Made by a program: the position numbers and the translations under genes. From assembly GCA_949502235.1 (NCBI GenBank), contig CATBDC010000009.1:32190-96189 (forward strand): 64,000 nucleotides of DNA. The letters run 5' to 3'. Source of the stretch: an uncultured Lachnospiraceae bacterium (GTDB taxonomy: Bacteria; Bacillota; Clostridia; Lachnospirales; Lachnospiraceae). The notes below the pieces were generated by a model. The model was not told the origin of the DNA. It was given only the letters and a program-made list of their open reading frames with translations, and made no database searches. Shown piece after piece: positions 37,943 to 47,004 of this stretch. How positions within the stretch are numbered: the first letter of the stretch is position 1; each line of letters starts with the position of its first letter.

Positions 37943-38415
37943 AGAGCCCGTTTCTGCAGTTCAATCAGGCTTTCCAGTACTGCCTTAAAATCTGATAATT
38001 CTTCTTTGGAGTGTCTGCCCATAAGTTCTTGTAATGTCTTTTTGTTTTCTTCTTTATCATACTTCTTGTGAAGTTCAGCCAGATACTGTCCTTCCCGGGT
38101 GGGATACAGGTGGATATTTTTATTATTTCCGGGGAGCTTTTTCTTTTCAATGTATCCCTTCTTTTGCAGCTTATTCACATTCTTAGACGCAGCGCCAAGA
38201 GTCCGGTTCCACATCTTCGCCACATCTGTTATACAAATACCCGGCTTTTCCGCAATCATTCCCAGCGTATGCATCTCGATCATGCTCAGCACTCTTCCTT
38301 CTCCATAATCATGAGGAATCATGTAGCTGTCCATACTGCACATGACAAACGTATACAGCTGCTCAATAATTCTTAGATACTCTTTCCATTCACTGCTGTT
38401 AAATTCAAACTCCAC
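37939..38415 (-). CDS. MarR-family transcriptional regulator
   Basis: 158 aa with a GTG start at 38415 behind GAGGTGGAG. The winged helix is visible as EKPGICITDVAKMWNRTLGA, KNVNKLQKKGYIEKKKLP and NIHLYPTREGQYLAE. MarR dimers bind palindromes and release them on ligand or oxidation. It lies 32 bases after the FNT gene and faces EFR1; the palindrome at 37113 is a candidate target. Confidence 0.9.
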   Translation of the reverse strand: MEFEFNSSEWKEYLRIIEQLYTFVMCSMDSYMIPHDYGEGRVLSMIEMHTLGMIAEKPGICITDVAKMWNRTLGAASKNVNKLQKKGYIEKKKLPGNNKNIHLYPTREGQYLAELHKKYDKEENKKTLQELMGRHSKEELSDFKAVLESLIELQKRAL

Positions 38416-38447
38416 TTACTCCACCTCTTTTTTACATATTTTCCACA

Positions 38448-39278
38448 TTATTTGGCTCCCGGTGTTTTCTTCAGATAAATAAACCAGTAAGCACAGCCCA
38501 CGCATACAGCTCCCCCGATCATATTTCCAATGGTAACCGGAAGAAGGTTCGCCCCCAGGAAGTTCCCCCAGGAAAGGGCGCTTGTATCAACGCCTGCTTC
38601 CGCCGCCGCCTGGGCGTAAGACGGGATATTTTCCGCAAAAAGGCCTGCGGCTATGTAATACATGTTCGCAATGCTGTGTTCAAATCCGCTTAACACAAAA
38701 ATCATAATCGGGAAAAATAAGCCTGCTATCTTTCCTGCCGCGTCCTTTGCGGCAAAAGAAATCCACACTGCGGTACATACGAGGAAATTGCATAAAATTC
38801 CTTTTATTACAGCGTCTCCAAAAGGGAGTGCGCACTTAGCCGCCGCCGTAGAAATCACGGATACAGCCATGCCATTATTAAAAAGGCTGACTTGATGCGA
38901 AAAAACCACTCCTGCAGCCGCAAGGAGGCTCCCCGCAAAGTTTCCAAGATACACCACCGCCCAGTTTTTTACCATCCCTGCAGCCTTGATTTCTTTTTCC
39001 AAAAGCGGAATCGTAAGCAGGCAGTTTCCTGTAAAAAGCTCACTCCCCGCAAGAAGAACCATGGTAAGCCCTCCCGGAAACACACATGCGCCCACAAGCT
39101 TTCCCACAGACGGCAGGGGAATTGATACTGCCGCCGTTGTCGCCCCAATTCCTCCCATTGCAATAAAAATTCCTGCCAGAACCGCCAGAAGAAACATCTT
39201 CGGAACCGGTGTGCCAACCTTTGCCTTTCCTGCTGCAATATAATTTTTCGCCACTTCAGCCGGTGAAAATAAATTCAT
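38448..39278 (-). CDS. Formate/nitrite transporter family channel
   Basis: 276 aa from MNLFSPAEV (39278) behind GGGGGAT. Six membrane helices with FNT marks: IAMGGIGATTAAVS in the first helix region, VLLAGSELFTGNCLL, NFAGSLLAA, GILCNFLVCTAVWISF and SGFEHSIANMYYI. FNT pentamers move formate, nitrite or hydrosulfide across the membrane. Proximity to a C-S lyase would fit hydrosulfide, but formate export is equally possible. Confidence 0.92.
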   Translation of the reverse strand: MNLFSPAEVAKNYIAAGKAKVGTPVPKMFLLAVLAGIFIAMGGIGATTAAVSIPLPSVGKLVGACVFPGGLTMVLLAGSELFTGNCLLTIPLLEKEIKAAGMVKNWAVVYLGNFAGSLLAAAGVVFSHQVSLFNNGMAVSVISTAAAKCALPFGDAVIKGILCNFLVCTAVWISFAAKDAAGKIAGLFFPIMIFVLSGFEHSIANMYYIAAGLFAENIPSYAQAAAEAGVDTSALSWGNFLGANLLPVTIGNMIGGAVCVGCAYWFIYLKKTPGAK

Positions 39279-39377
39279 TGTTTTTATCCCCCTGTCTAAC
39301 CTGAACCACATTTTACGGATGACTTATTTTAACATTTATCCTCATTTAAAACAATAGGATGTTTCAGCCTGTCAAAA

Positions 39378-39405
39378 GTTACTGTTCACTCCCGTTCACA
39401 GTAAC
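39378..39405. repeat. Dispersed GTTACTGT/ACAGTAAC palindrome, copy 3
   Basis: Identical over 28 bases to the copy at 20933. It is followed by CAAATCCATTTAAAATT, shared with the 24944 copy. Confidence 0.75.
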
Positions 39406-39421
39406 TTTCACAAATCCATTT

Positions 39422-39505
39422 AAAATTGCCTTTTTGTGTGTTATACCCGAATTCAAAAGTGCCTTTTTGTGCGTTTTCGTCTTGAATAAAAGTGCCTTTT
39501 ATGTA
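39422..39505. repeat. Three tandem 33-base repeats upstream of the DUF4143 ATPase
   Basis: AAAATTGCCTTTTTGTGTG (39422), AAAAGTGCCTTTTTGTGCG (39455) and AAAAGTGCCTTTTATGTAT (39488) recur with an exact 33-base period. The last copy runs into a TATAAT-like box near 39503. Three-turn spacing on one DNA face suggests a cooperative operator for the gene at 39551. Confidence 0.7.
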
Positions 39506-39550
39506 TATAATAACAATATATAACTAACTTTTAAATAAGAAGGTGACTTT

Positions 39551-40888
39551 ATGAGGCGCAAAATCTACAGTCGGCTGTTAGAATGGAAAGAAAGAGACAA
39601 GGGAAGCTGTGCACTTTTACTGGACGGTGCGAGGCGGGTAGGAAAAAGCTATATTGCAGAAGAATTTGGAAAAAATGAATACAAAAGCTTCCTTCTCATT
39701 GACTTTGCACATTTACCCCGCGAAGTACATGAAATTTTTGAAAATGATATAAATGATTTTGATTTATTTTTTAATAAACTGTCCGCATTTTACAGGACAA
39801 CACTTTACAGACGTAACTCTCTGATTATTTTTGACGAAGTACAGAGATATCCTGCTGCAAGACAATTGATAAAATATCTCGTAGCAGATGGACGCTATGA
39901 TTATATTGAAACAGGCTCTCTGATTTCACTCCGTATGAACATTGAAAATATTGTCATTCCCTCCGAAGAAGAACATCTTGAAATGTTTCCCATGGACTTC
40001 GAGGAATTTCTATGGGCAATGGGCGATGAGACAACAATCCCCTTTTTAAGGGAAAGCTTTGAAAGCTGCCGTCCTCTGGGACAGGCCATGCACAAAAGGG
40101 TCATGAATGATTTCCGCCAGTATCTTCTTGTAGGAGGCATGCCCCAGGCAGTAGAAGCATATATAAAAACAAAAAGCTTCGAAGCTGCCGACCGGATAAA
40201 AAGGCGTATTCTTACATTATACAGAGAGGATATTACAAAATTTGCAAAGGGTTACGAGGCAAAGGTTCTTTCCATTTTTGACGAACTCCCATCCCAGCTT
40301 TCAAAAACAGAGAAAAAATATAAGCTGTCAGATATATGCAAGGGCGCAAGGTTCCGTGATTATGAAGACGCCTTTATGTGGCTTTCAGAGTCAATGACAG
40401 TAAATAACTGCTACAATGCGACAGAACCGACTGCAGGCCTGTCTATGAGTATGGAACATTCCACCAGAAAATGCTATATGGGTGATACAGGCCTGCTCAT
40501 AACACACAGCTTTATGGATGACAGCTTCACAGACAATGAGCTTTACAGAGACATTCTCTTAGACCGGCTGCATGTCAACGAAGGAATGATAATGGAAAAT
40601 ATCGCAGCGCAGGAGCTGCGTTCAGGCGGACACAGACTTTTCTTTTACTCCCGTTCCGATACAAGCAACCGGGCAAATCATATGGAGATTGATTTTTTAA
40701 TACGCAGAAAAAGAAAAATATGTCCCATAGAAGTCAAATCCGGAACCTACAGAGCCCATTCCTCTTTAGATAAATTTAAGACCAAATTTAAAGGTAAAAT
40801 CGGCCAGGCATACATTCTATATACAAAAGACATTATGGTCAAGGATGAGGTTATTCACCTTCCCCTGTATATGACAATGTTTTTATAA
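39551..40888 (+). CDS. AAA_14/DUF4143 ATPase
   Basis: 445 aa, AGAAGGTGA upstream of the ATG. Walker A LDGARRVGKSYIAEEF is at 25-40, Walker B LIIFDEVQRYP near 97, and FPMDFEEFLWA marks the AAA_14-DUF4143 family. The C-terminal domain has EIDFLIRRKRKICPIEVKSG, a nuclease-like PD-(D/E)XK pattern. Family members occur in many copies in gut bacteria; the role is unknown. Monocistronic, with tandem repeats before and a palindrome after it. Confidence 0.85.
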   Translation: MRRKIYSRLLEWKERDKGSCALLLDGARRVGKSYIAEEFGKNEYKSFLLIDFAHLPREVHEIFENDINDFDLFFNKLSAFYRTTLYRRNSLIIFDEVQRYPAARQLIKYLVADGRYDYIETGSLISLRMNIENIVIPSEEEHLEMFPMDFEEFLWAMGDETTIPFLRESFESCRPLGQAMHKRVMNDFRQYLLVGGMPQAVEAYIKTKSFEAADRIKRRILTLYREDITKFAKGYEAKVLSIFDELPSQLSKTEKKYKLSDICKGARFRDYEDAFMWLSESMTVNNCYNATEPTAGLSMSMEHSTRKCYMGDTGLLITHSFMDDSFTDNELYRDILLDRLHVNEGMIMENIAAQELRSGGHRLFFYSRSDTSNRANHMEIDFLIRRKRKICPIEVKSGTYRAHSSLDKFKTKFKGKIGQAYILYTKDIMVKDEVIHLPLYMTMFL

Positions 40889-40894
40889 ATGACA

Positions 40895-40936
40895 AATCTG
40901 GGACGGGGTAAAATTCATTTTACCCCGTCCCAGATT
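40895..40936. terminator. Perfect 20 bp palindrome, GGGACGGGGTAAAAT type
   Basis: Arms 40895-40914 and 40917-40936 are exact reverse complements with a two-base centre. A further TTTACCCTGTCCCC lies at 40940-40953. It separates convergent genes, so it may end both transcripts. The same words occur at 57425-57543. Confidence 0.75.
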
Positions 40937-40965
40937 CGGTTTACCCTGTCCCCTTCCCCAGCTGT

Positions 40966-41994
40966 CTAATATTCTACTTCTACCGGCATCCTCGTTTTTG
41001 CTGATTCCATAATCGCAAGAATCGCCAGCACCGTGTTTGCTGAATCCTTGAGAGTCACCGGGAATTCTTTCCCTGACAGGATACAGTCCACAAACCCGCT
41101 GATGCTCTGGAATGCGAACCCGTGGTGCTTTCCGAATATCTTGTTCTGTACAATCACATCCGGCACAGTCACCTTATTGTCTGTATACTGCTGAATCATG
41201 TTATGATTGCTTGCGTCAATGCTTATCATGCCCTTATCGCCGATTACATTGAATTTAATATCATTTACACATGGGTTGGCATTAGGAGTTATCCACCCGT
41301 TTTCCATCTGAGCGATTCCGCCGTTACGAAATTCGATGGTAGTCAGATACTCGTCTACTGTATCCACTCCCTGGCTCTTTAATACGCCTTCGCGGCTTAC
41401 GCTGTACACACGCTTTACCTCATCATGGAAAAACCAGCGCAGAGTGTCTAAGCTGTGGCTTCCCAGGAACCATAAAATCGAGGACTTCGCCGCCCAGGGA
41501 AGCATATCTGTAGCAACCCATTTAATATCATTTAACCGCATATATGCGCTGTAAATGTTCCCCAGCTCGCCTCTGTCCACCGCCTCGTGAGCCGCGTTAA
41601 ACGGAGGACTCCAGCGGTTATGAAGATCTACCATTGCCCGTACGCCGTTCTTTTCCACCGCATTTACAATGCGGTATACATCCTCTCTTGTTGTGGCAAG
41701 GGGCTTTTCAATCAGCATATGCTTTTTATGCTCTGCCGCCGACTCTGCAATATCCGCATGGGCAAAATCAGGCGTTACGATTGCAACAGCATCACAGTCA
41801 GCCTTTTCAAACATCTCATTATAGTCATCGTAGACCTCTGAAATCCCAAGCTTCCCTGCCAGCGCCTCTGCCCTGCTCCGGTTCATATCACAGACCGCGT
41901 TTATTTCCGCAAATGGATGCTCCTTATAAATCTGGGCATGGTTCTCTCCCCAGATTCCGGCACCCACGATTGCCATTTTAAGTTTTGAACTCAT
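40966..41994 (-). CDS. Gfo/Idh/MocA-family oxidoreductase
   Basis: 342 aa, AGGGGGAA before the ATG. The NAD-binding Rossmann motif is VGAGIWGENHAQIY (10-23) and the family EKP motif appears in LIEKPLATTREDV near 95. It oxidises or reduces a sugar, inositol or amino sugar with NAD(P). It is last in the operon with a sugar ABC importer, so the imported sugar is its likely substrate. Confidence 0.9.
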   Translation of the reverse strand: MSSKLKMAIVGAGIWGENHAQIYKEHPFAEINAVCDMNRSRAEALAGKLGISEVYDDYNEMFEKADCDAVAIVTPDFAHADIAESAAEHKKHMLIEKPLATTREDVYRIVNAVEKNGVRAMVDLHNRWSPPFNAAHEAVDRGELGNIYSAYMRLNDIKWVATDMLPWAAKSSILWFLGSHSLDTLRWFFHDEVKRVYSVSREGVLKSQGVDTVDEYLTTIEFRNGGIAQMENGWITPNANPCVNDIKFNVIGDKGMISIDASNHNMIQQYTDNKVTVPDVIVQNKIFGKHHGFAFQSISGFVDCILSGKEFPVTLKDSANTVLAILAIMESAKTRMPVEVEY

Positions 41995-42019
41995 GTTTGT
42001 TCCCCCTAAATTCGTTGTT

Positions 42020-42850
42020 TTATCCTTTTACAGAACCAAATGTCAGACCACGGATCATATGCTTCTGTACAATAATCGCAAATATCAGTACCGGCAGTAC
42101 GGCCAGTACACCTGTCGCCGCCATTTCACCCCATTTTACTCCTGATACGGACAAATACATCATAACTGATGTAGGAATTGTCTTTGCCTGAATACTGGTA
42201 AGGAAATTTGCAAATACAAATTCATTCCATGAATTAATCACGCAGAAAATAGATGTGGCCACAAGCCCCGGCGTAATAAGCGGCAGAAGAATTTTAACAA
42301 TTCCTGTAAATCTTGAGCAGCCGTCCACCCAGCCTGCTTCCTCCAGCTCAATAGGCATATCTTCAATAAATCCCCGCATCATCCAAATCGTAAACGGAAT
42401 GTTAAAGGTTGTATAACAGATAATAAGCACCAGCTTTGTATCCAGAAGCCCGGCCATTGACGCCATCATAAAATATGGAATCACAACTGCCATAGGCGGC
42501 AGGAACTTCTGGCTTAACACCCAGAACGCCCTGTCCTCTCTTGTTTTCCAGTTATACCTCGCAAATCCATAGGCCGCAAAGCTGCCCACAACCAATGAAA
42601 TCAGCGTTGATACTACTGCAATCACCAGACTGTTTTTAAAGAAATCCAGAATATTGCTTTCTTCAATAATAGCCTGATAGTTCTTCAAAGTAGGTGCCAC
42701 AAAAATCTTTGACGGATCGAGGATATCCACCCTGTTGCGGAAGCTTACCATTATCATCCAGACAAAAGGAATCAGGCAGGCAAGACAAACCAGCAGAAGA
42801 AATATACCCCGGACCGCACTAATGATTCTTCGTTTTCCTTTTCTGCTCAT
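42020..42850 (-). CDS. Sugar ABC transporter permease, MalG type
   Basis: 276 aa, six helices. The EAA loop reads EEAGWVDGCSRFTGIVKILL and is followed by PGLVATSIFCVINSWNEFVF, typical of CUT1 MalG-like permeases. The start overlaps the preceding stop in a TAATG junction, indicating coupled translation. Confidence 0.92.
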   Translation of the reverse strand: MSRKGKRRIISAVRGIFLLLVCLACLIPFVWMIMVSFRNRVDILDPSKIFVAPTLKNYQAIIEESNILDFFKNSLVIAVVSTLISLVVGSFAAYGFARYNWKTREDRAFWVLSQKFLPPMAVVIPYFMMASMAGLLDTKLVLIICYTTFNIPFTIWMMRGFIEDMPIELEEAGWVDGCSRFTGIVKILLPLITPGLVATSIFCVINSWNEFVFANFLTSIQAKTIPTSVMMYLSVSGVKWGEMAATGVLAVLPVLIFAIIVQKHMIRGLTFGSVKG

Positions 42851-43743
42851 TATACTGCCTCCTCCTTCCTCATCTTCTTAATCAGCACCTTACTGATACA
42901 TGTAGTCAGGACAAGCAGCACGAGTGCAATGGCCGCCGCCCTTCCAATCAGTCCGTTCTGGGCATTTGCCATACGGAAAATGTGAAGGCTTAAGAACTCT
43001 GTAGCAGTTCCGGGCCCTCCCTGGGTCAGGACATATGCTATATCAAACAGCTTCAGGCAGTCAATTACCCTGAATAACAGAGTCAGGTATACAAGCTTCT
43101 TAATCATTGGAATTGTTATATAAAATAGTTCCTGCAGCTTCGTTGCACCGTCAATTGCCGCCGATTCGTACGGCTCATCAGGTACAGAGCGGAGTCCCGC
43201 ATACACAATCAGCGTAACAAAAGGTGTATACTGCCACACATCTACCATAAGAATCGACCAAAATGCCATCTTTTCAGACAGCCAGGTTATCTTAAACCCA
43301 AATAATGTATTCAGGAAATGATTCACAATTCCATATTCGGAATTAAGCATCAGCTTCCACATCTGTGCCGCAATGGACGGAGTAATGACAAGCGGAATAA
43401 TCATAATACCAATCACAAGAGGCTTTAGCTTAAACTCCGAAGAGTTTAAGCATAAGCCTATCAAAAAGCCAAGCACTAATTCTATGGCCGTGGCAAGAAC
43501 CATAAATGCCAGACTGATAAACACAGAATGCCAGAAATCTCTGTCCGCGCCCGAAAACAGTCTCACAAAATTCTTAACCCCTACAAATTCTGTCTTAGAA
43601 AAATCCCATCCAAGCTGATAATTTGTAAAGCTGATGATTGTCAGAAATATCGTTGGTACTACGGAAAGCACGATCATCGTCACCATTGCCGGTGCAATGT
43701 ATTTTAAATACTCTTTCTCTTTCCTTCTCATAACCTGCCTCAT
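42850..43743 (-). CDS. Sugar ABC transporter permease, MalF type
   Basis: 297 aa, six helices. The EAA loop is YESAAIDGATKLQELFYITI and the following helix has LTQGGPGTATEFLSLHIF, both CUT1 MalF marks. It starts three bases after the substrate-binding protein gene. No ATPase gene accompanies the pair. Confidence 0.92.
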   Translation of the reverse strand: MRQVMRRKEKEYLKYIAPAMVTMIVLSVVPTIFLTIISFTNYQLGWDFSKTEFVGVKNFVRLFSGADRDFWHSVFISLAFMVLATAIELVLGFLIGLCLNSSEFKLKPLVIGIMIIPLVITPSIAAQMWKLMLNSEYGIVNHFLNTLFGFKITWLSEKMAFWSILMVDVWQYTPFVTLIVYAGLRSVPDEPYESAAIDGATKLQELFYITIPMIKKLVYLTLLFRVIDCLKLFDIAYVLTQGGPGTATEFLSLHIFRMANAQNGLIGRAAAIALVLLVLTTCISKVLIKKMRKEEAV

Positions 43744-43746
43744 CCT

Positions 43747-45162
43747 TTACTTAATCAAATCCTCAATATCCTTCTGCATATCCTCACATGCCTGGTCAGT
43801 CGTTGTATCTCCTGTCAGCGCAGAGCTTCCATAGCCGCCTGCAATATCAAGAATCTGGTTAATAGAATCATGCTGCGGAATCCAGGATAATCCCTTTTCT
43901 ACAAGGCCGTTCGCAGACTCAAGAGCAAGCTTCTGTGCTTCGTAGGACGGATTAGCCTCCTGGAGCTCCGGATCCTCAAATGCGGATGCCCTTGTTGCCA
44001 CTCCGCCGTTTTCCACATACTCTTTTACCTTTTCCTTACTTGCCATATAGGAAATAAATGCCCATGCAGCATCCTTATTCTTAGAGGTCTCCGGAATACC
44101 AAGATTCCAGCCTGCAAGCGCCGCGCCGTCTCCAGCCGGACCGGTAGGTGTGGGAACAAATGCAACCTTGTCAGCTACTGTAGATGACTCAGGATCTGTA
44201 ATCTGTCCTGCAAGCGCCGTAGCATCTAACCACATTGCAGTTTTCCCGGAAATAAACGCACCCAGCGCTTCTTCGTGAGTATAGGATCCTACATCCGGAG
44301 GCGCACATTTCAGCAGATCTACAAAATATTTCAGAGATTCCTTTGTCTCGTCTGTGGTACAGGTTACCACCTCATCGTCAGAGCCAATCGTCTCCTGATC
44401 TAAGAATCCGCCGCCAAAGTTGTACATTAAGCTCATCCAGCCTGATGCAAAATGAATACCTCTCTGCGCCCTCATGCTCACTCCGTAAAGTCCGTCCTCT
44501 TTTCCGTTAAAGAACTGTGCAAGCTCTAAGAATTCATCCATTGTTGTAGGTGCCTTTTTGCCATATTGATCAAATAAGTCCGTTCTGTAAGCAATAAATC
44601 TTGTCTCTCCTGCAGTGGGAATCCCGTAATTTACCCCGCCTGCGCCTGCAATACCATTCCTGTATGCCGGCATAATATCCTCGTAATCAAACCATTCCGG
44701 TGTCTTTGTCTCATCCTCAGCAAAATCACTGATTGGAACAAGAACATTTTTAGACGCATATTCACTCATCCAGAAAGCGTCAACCATAAATACATCATAG
44801 CTTCCCGCACCCTGTGCATCCAAAAGCTGCTTGTTCTTAAGATTCGTCTCCTCTACAATATCCCACACAACCTTAATGCCTGTAAGATCCGTGAATTCCT
44901 TCTCCATCTTCTTAAAAGCATCTGTAGACGGATGAGACGCCATAGCCACCGTAATCTCTGTGCCGTCAAGGCTCTTCTTTACAGCCGCTCCCCAGTCCTC
45001 AAGTGTCTTTGTCTCTTCTGCCGTAAAGCTAAGTCCTCCGCCTGCGCCTTCTTCACTTCCGCCTTCTTTTTCTTCCCCGCCCTTCTGGCCGCAGGCTGCA
45101 AGGCTCACTGTCATAACACCAACAAGAAGCATAGACAACAATTTTTTAGTTCTTTTTTTCAT
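43747..45162 (-). CDS. Sugar ABC transporter substrate-binding lipoprotein
   Basis: 471 aa from MKKRTKKLLS (45162) behind GGAGGAAAGG; the longer frame is rejected. Lipobox VSLAACGQ gives lipid-modified Cys. Mature sequence fits SBP_bac_1: DGTEITVAMASHPSTDAFKK, VDAFWMSEYA and GWNLGIPETSKNKDAAWAFI. It is the first gene of the sugar import/oxidoreductase operon; the sugar is unknown. Confidence 0.92.
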   Translation of the reverse strand: MKKRTKKLLSMLLVGVMTVSLAACGQKGGEEKEGGSEEGAGGGLSFTAEETKTLEDWGAAVKKSLDGTEITVAMASHPSTDAFKKMEKEFTDLTGIKVVWDIVEETNLKNKQLLDAQGAGSYDVFMVDAFWMSEYASKNVLVPISDFAEDETKTPEWFDYEDIMPAYRNGIAGAGGVNYGIPTAGETRFIAYRTDLFDQYGKKAPTTMDEFLELAQFFNGKEDGLYGVSMRAQRGIHFASGWMSLMYNFGGGFLDQETIGSDDEVVTCTTDETKESLKYFVDLLKCAPPDVGSYTHEEALGAFISGKTAMWLDATALAGQITDPESSTVADKVAFVPTPTGPAGDGAALAGWNLGIPETSKNKDAAWAFISYMASKEKVKEYVENGGVATRASAFEDPELQEANPSYEAQKLALESANGLVEKGLSWIPQHDSINQILDIAGGYGSSALTGDTTTDQACEDMQKDIEDLIK

Positions 45163-45349
45163 ACCTTTCCTCCATTCTCTGGTTTTCATTTTGTTTTTAG
45201 GTTTGTTATGCATAACTTCTATCGTCTATTATATAATTTCTGAAAATATTTGTATTTACGGATTATTATTCATCTTGTATAAAATATACTCCTATTTTTC
45301 TGTATTTATGTTATATTTTTAACAAAACTATAGGATAATTGAATAAGTC

Positions 45350-45378
45350 TTTACACTCAAATTACCAGTTGATATAAT
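45350..45378 (+). promoter_or_regulatory. Promoter of the 60-residue gene
   Basis: TTTACA (45350-45355), 17 bases, TATAAT (45373-45378), about 40 bases ahead of the small ORF. A transcript from here would continue into the structured repeats unless stopped. Confidence 0.65.
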
Positions 45379-45420
45379 AAAACTATCAAATAAACAGCAC
45401 TTATAAAAGGCGGTGAAACC

Positions 45421-45603
45421 ATGACAGAAAAAGAACTGCTGCAGAAAAATGTAGAAGAATTTTCAAGACTTCAGGGCTATATGCTGCTGGCCGATAAAGA
45501 ATCCGAGACGTATAAGGCCATGAAGGTACGATATGCCGAATTAAAAGTGATACTCACATCCTCTGGGGTAAACCTTGCAGAAATTGACAGAATAAAGGAA
45601 TAA
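45421..45603 (+). CDS. Small helical protein of unknown function
   Basis: 60 aa, behind AAGGCGGTG. The composition is charged and helical (MTEKELLQKNVEEFSRLQGY, then SETYKAMKVRYAELK) with no membrane segment or known motif. A promoter with consensus -10 lies at 45350-45378, and the frame has good start context, so I take it as real. It is the only gene between two operons and adjoins the twin structured repeats. Confidence 0.65.
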   Translation: MTEKELLQKNVEEFSRLQGYMLLADKESETYKAMKVRYAELKVILTSSGVNLAEIDRIKE

Positions 45604-45612
45604 TATTTCTAA

Positions 45613-45830
45613 CAGTACGGTTGGAGAGTTGTTCAAGGGACGGCAGTCAGGGGCGGTTCTTCCCCACACAGACAGGGCAGCGCTCCGGTGAGCTAACGAC
45701 TAACTACGACTAAGGAATTCAGGAAAGCCTTCATTCCTAAGTCTTACGTAAGTCGTGGATCTCACCTTCGCTAAGGACGCCCTTTTAATGCCTGCTTAGG
45801 GGAAGAACCGCCCCTGACTGCCTACGTACT
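45613..45830. repeat. Large structured repeat, copy A
   Basis: Outer arms 45642-45665 and 45799-45822 are a perfect 24 bp inverted repeat; AGTACG/CGTACT pair outside them. Inside, GGGCAGCGCTCCGGTGAG pairs imperfectly with CTCACCTTCGCTAAGGACGC and CC; further in, CGACTAAGGAAT pairs with ATTCCTAAGTC. The whole could fold into one branched stem of about 200 nt. No ORF of note. The reverse complement matches copy B. Confidence 0.85.
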
Positions 45831-45845
45831 GGAAAAATCTCCATC

Positions 45846-46084
45846 TGTGCTGTTGGAACATCATTTTCGATGCACAGGAAGTTTTAAGATGTCCTTCCTA
45901 TAAGCAGACATCAGAGGGCGTTTTTAACGGAGGTGAAATCCACCGCTTACAAAGACTTAGGAGTGAAGGCTCTCCTGAACTCCTTAGCCTTTGTTAGCGG
46001 TTAGTTCACTGGAGTGTTGCCCAGTCAGCGTTAGGAAGGACATCTTAAAACTTCCGTCCCTCGAACAATATCCCAAACGTACAG
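45846..46084. repeat. Large structured repeat, copy B (inverted relative to A)
   Basis: Outer arms 45877-45899 and 46033-46055 are a perfect 23 bp inverted repeat whose sequence differs from that of copy A. The interior (AAGCAGACATCAGAGGGCG, AGACTTAGGAGTGAAGGC and onward) aligns with the reverse complement of copy A with scattered differences. The right end GTCCCTCGAACAATATCCC matches the left end of copy A read backwards. A small hairpin TGTGC/GCACA (45846-45876) precedes the left arm. Confidence 0.85.
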
Positions 46085-46095
46085 ATAGAGAAATT

Positions 46096-46998
46096 TTATA
46101 TGACAGACCGGTTTTTCACCGACCTCTGGTAGCCGCTGGGGGTCATATTTGTAATCTGCTTAAAGCTGCTGGAAAAGTGGTGCACCGAGCTGAAATTTAA
46201 GAGCCTGGCTATCTGGGTATAGGTATATTTATCCTCGCTGATAAGCCGCCTGGCCTCCTTTATCTTCATCTGGTTATAGTATTCCATCACGCTGCAGCCC
46301 ATCTGCTTTTTAAACACCTTGAGAATATAGCTTTTAGAAAATGACAGGCTGCTGCATATATCATCTAAAGTCACCTTCTTATAAATTGAAGACAGAATAA
46401 TCCCGATTACCTTATCCACAATCATGCGTTCATTGGCAAAATCCTTGTCCACATATTTTTCCGGTATATCACCCTTCCTGTAGCTGTTCCTTATTAAGGT
46501 AAGAAGGAGAAGCTCCGTCAGGTTTTTTAATTCCTGCACCCCTCCGTACGGCGCGTCTTCCTTAATCTTAAGCTTCTGCTGATCGAAAATGTCATAAGGT
46601 CCCTCAAAAACCTCCTGCCCCGCTGCGTAGAGCCTCTTTACAAGCTGGGACTCCTCGCCGTAAAATTTTAAAAGCCTGCTCTGAATTCCCTTAAGCTCCT
46701 CACACTCGCAGTCAAAGCTTATAATAAATGTACTGGCAAAATCACCTACAGACAAAATATTATGCAACTCATTAGGCGCATGGAGAAAGCCTTCCCCGGA
46801 GGACATATAATATTCCCTGTCATCTGACACGACCTTTACATTCCCATAATCAATGTATACCATTTCCCAGAAATTATGGCTCTCTCCGATCCCCTCAAAC
46901 TCCTTGACATATTCAAAATAATGAAAGCTGATAAAATTTGATACATGCAGCCGGTCTTCCACTTTTGTTCTCTTATAGTATTCCATACTCTTTGTCAC
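46096..46998 (-). CDS. AraC-family transcriptional regulator
   Basis: 300 aa. Residues 1-190 form a cupin-like sensor (SHNFWEMVYIDYG, FLHAPNELHNI). The C-terminal 100 residues hold two HTH motifs: TLDDICSSLSFSKSYILKVF with KKQMGCSVMEYYNQMK, and TYTQIARLLNFSSVHHFSSS with FKQITNMTPSGYQ. The track start is GTG at 46998; an in-frame ATG at 46986 is an alternative, and neither has a strong ribosome site. It follows the epimerase gene by six bases and probably controls sugar use. Confidence 0.88.
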   Translation of the reverse strand: MTKSMEYYKRTKVEDRLHVSNFISFHYFEYVKEFEGIGESHNFWEMVYIDYGNVKVVSDDREYYMSSGEGFLHAPNELHNILSVGDFASTFIISFDCECEELKGIQSRLLKFYGEESQLVKRLYAAGQEVFEGPYDIFDQQKLKIKEDAPYGGVQELKNLTELLLLTLIRNSYRKGDIPEKYVDKDFANERMIVDKVIGIILSSIYKKVTLDDICSSLSFSKSYILKVFKKQMGCSVMEYYNQMKIKEARRLISEDKYTYTQIARLLNFSSVHHFSSSFKQITNMTPSGYQRSVKNRSVI

Positions 46999-47004
46999 TT
47001 CATT

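Noticed and set aside
40895..40953. CRISPR-like array suspected from the repeated TTTACCC-GTCCC words
   Set aside because: The words are inverted, not regularly spaced, and there are no spacers of constant length.
45991..46200. Plus-strand ORF of 69 codons at the right end of structured repeat B
   Set aside because: It lies across the repeat arm and the antisense strand of the AraC gene, has no ribosome binding site, and its similarity to another repeat-derived frame is explained by the DNA repeat.
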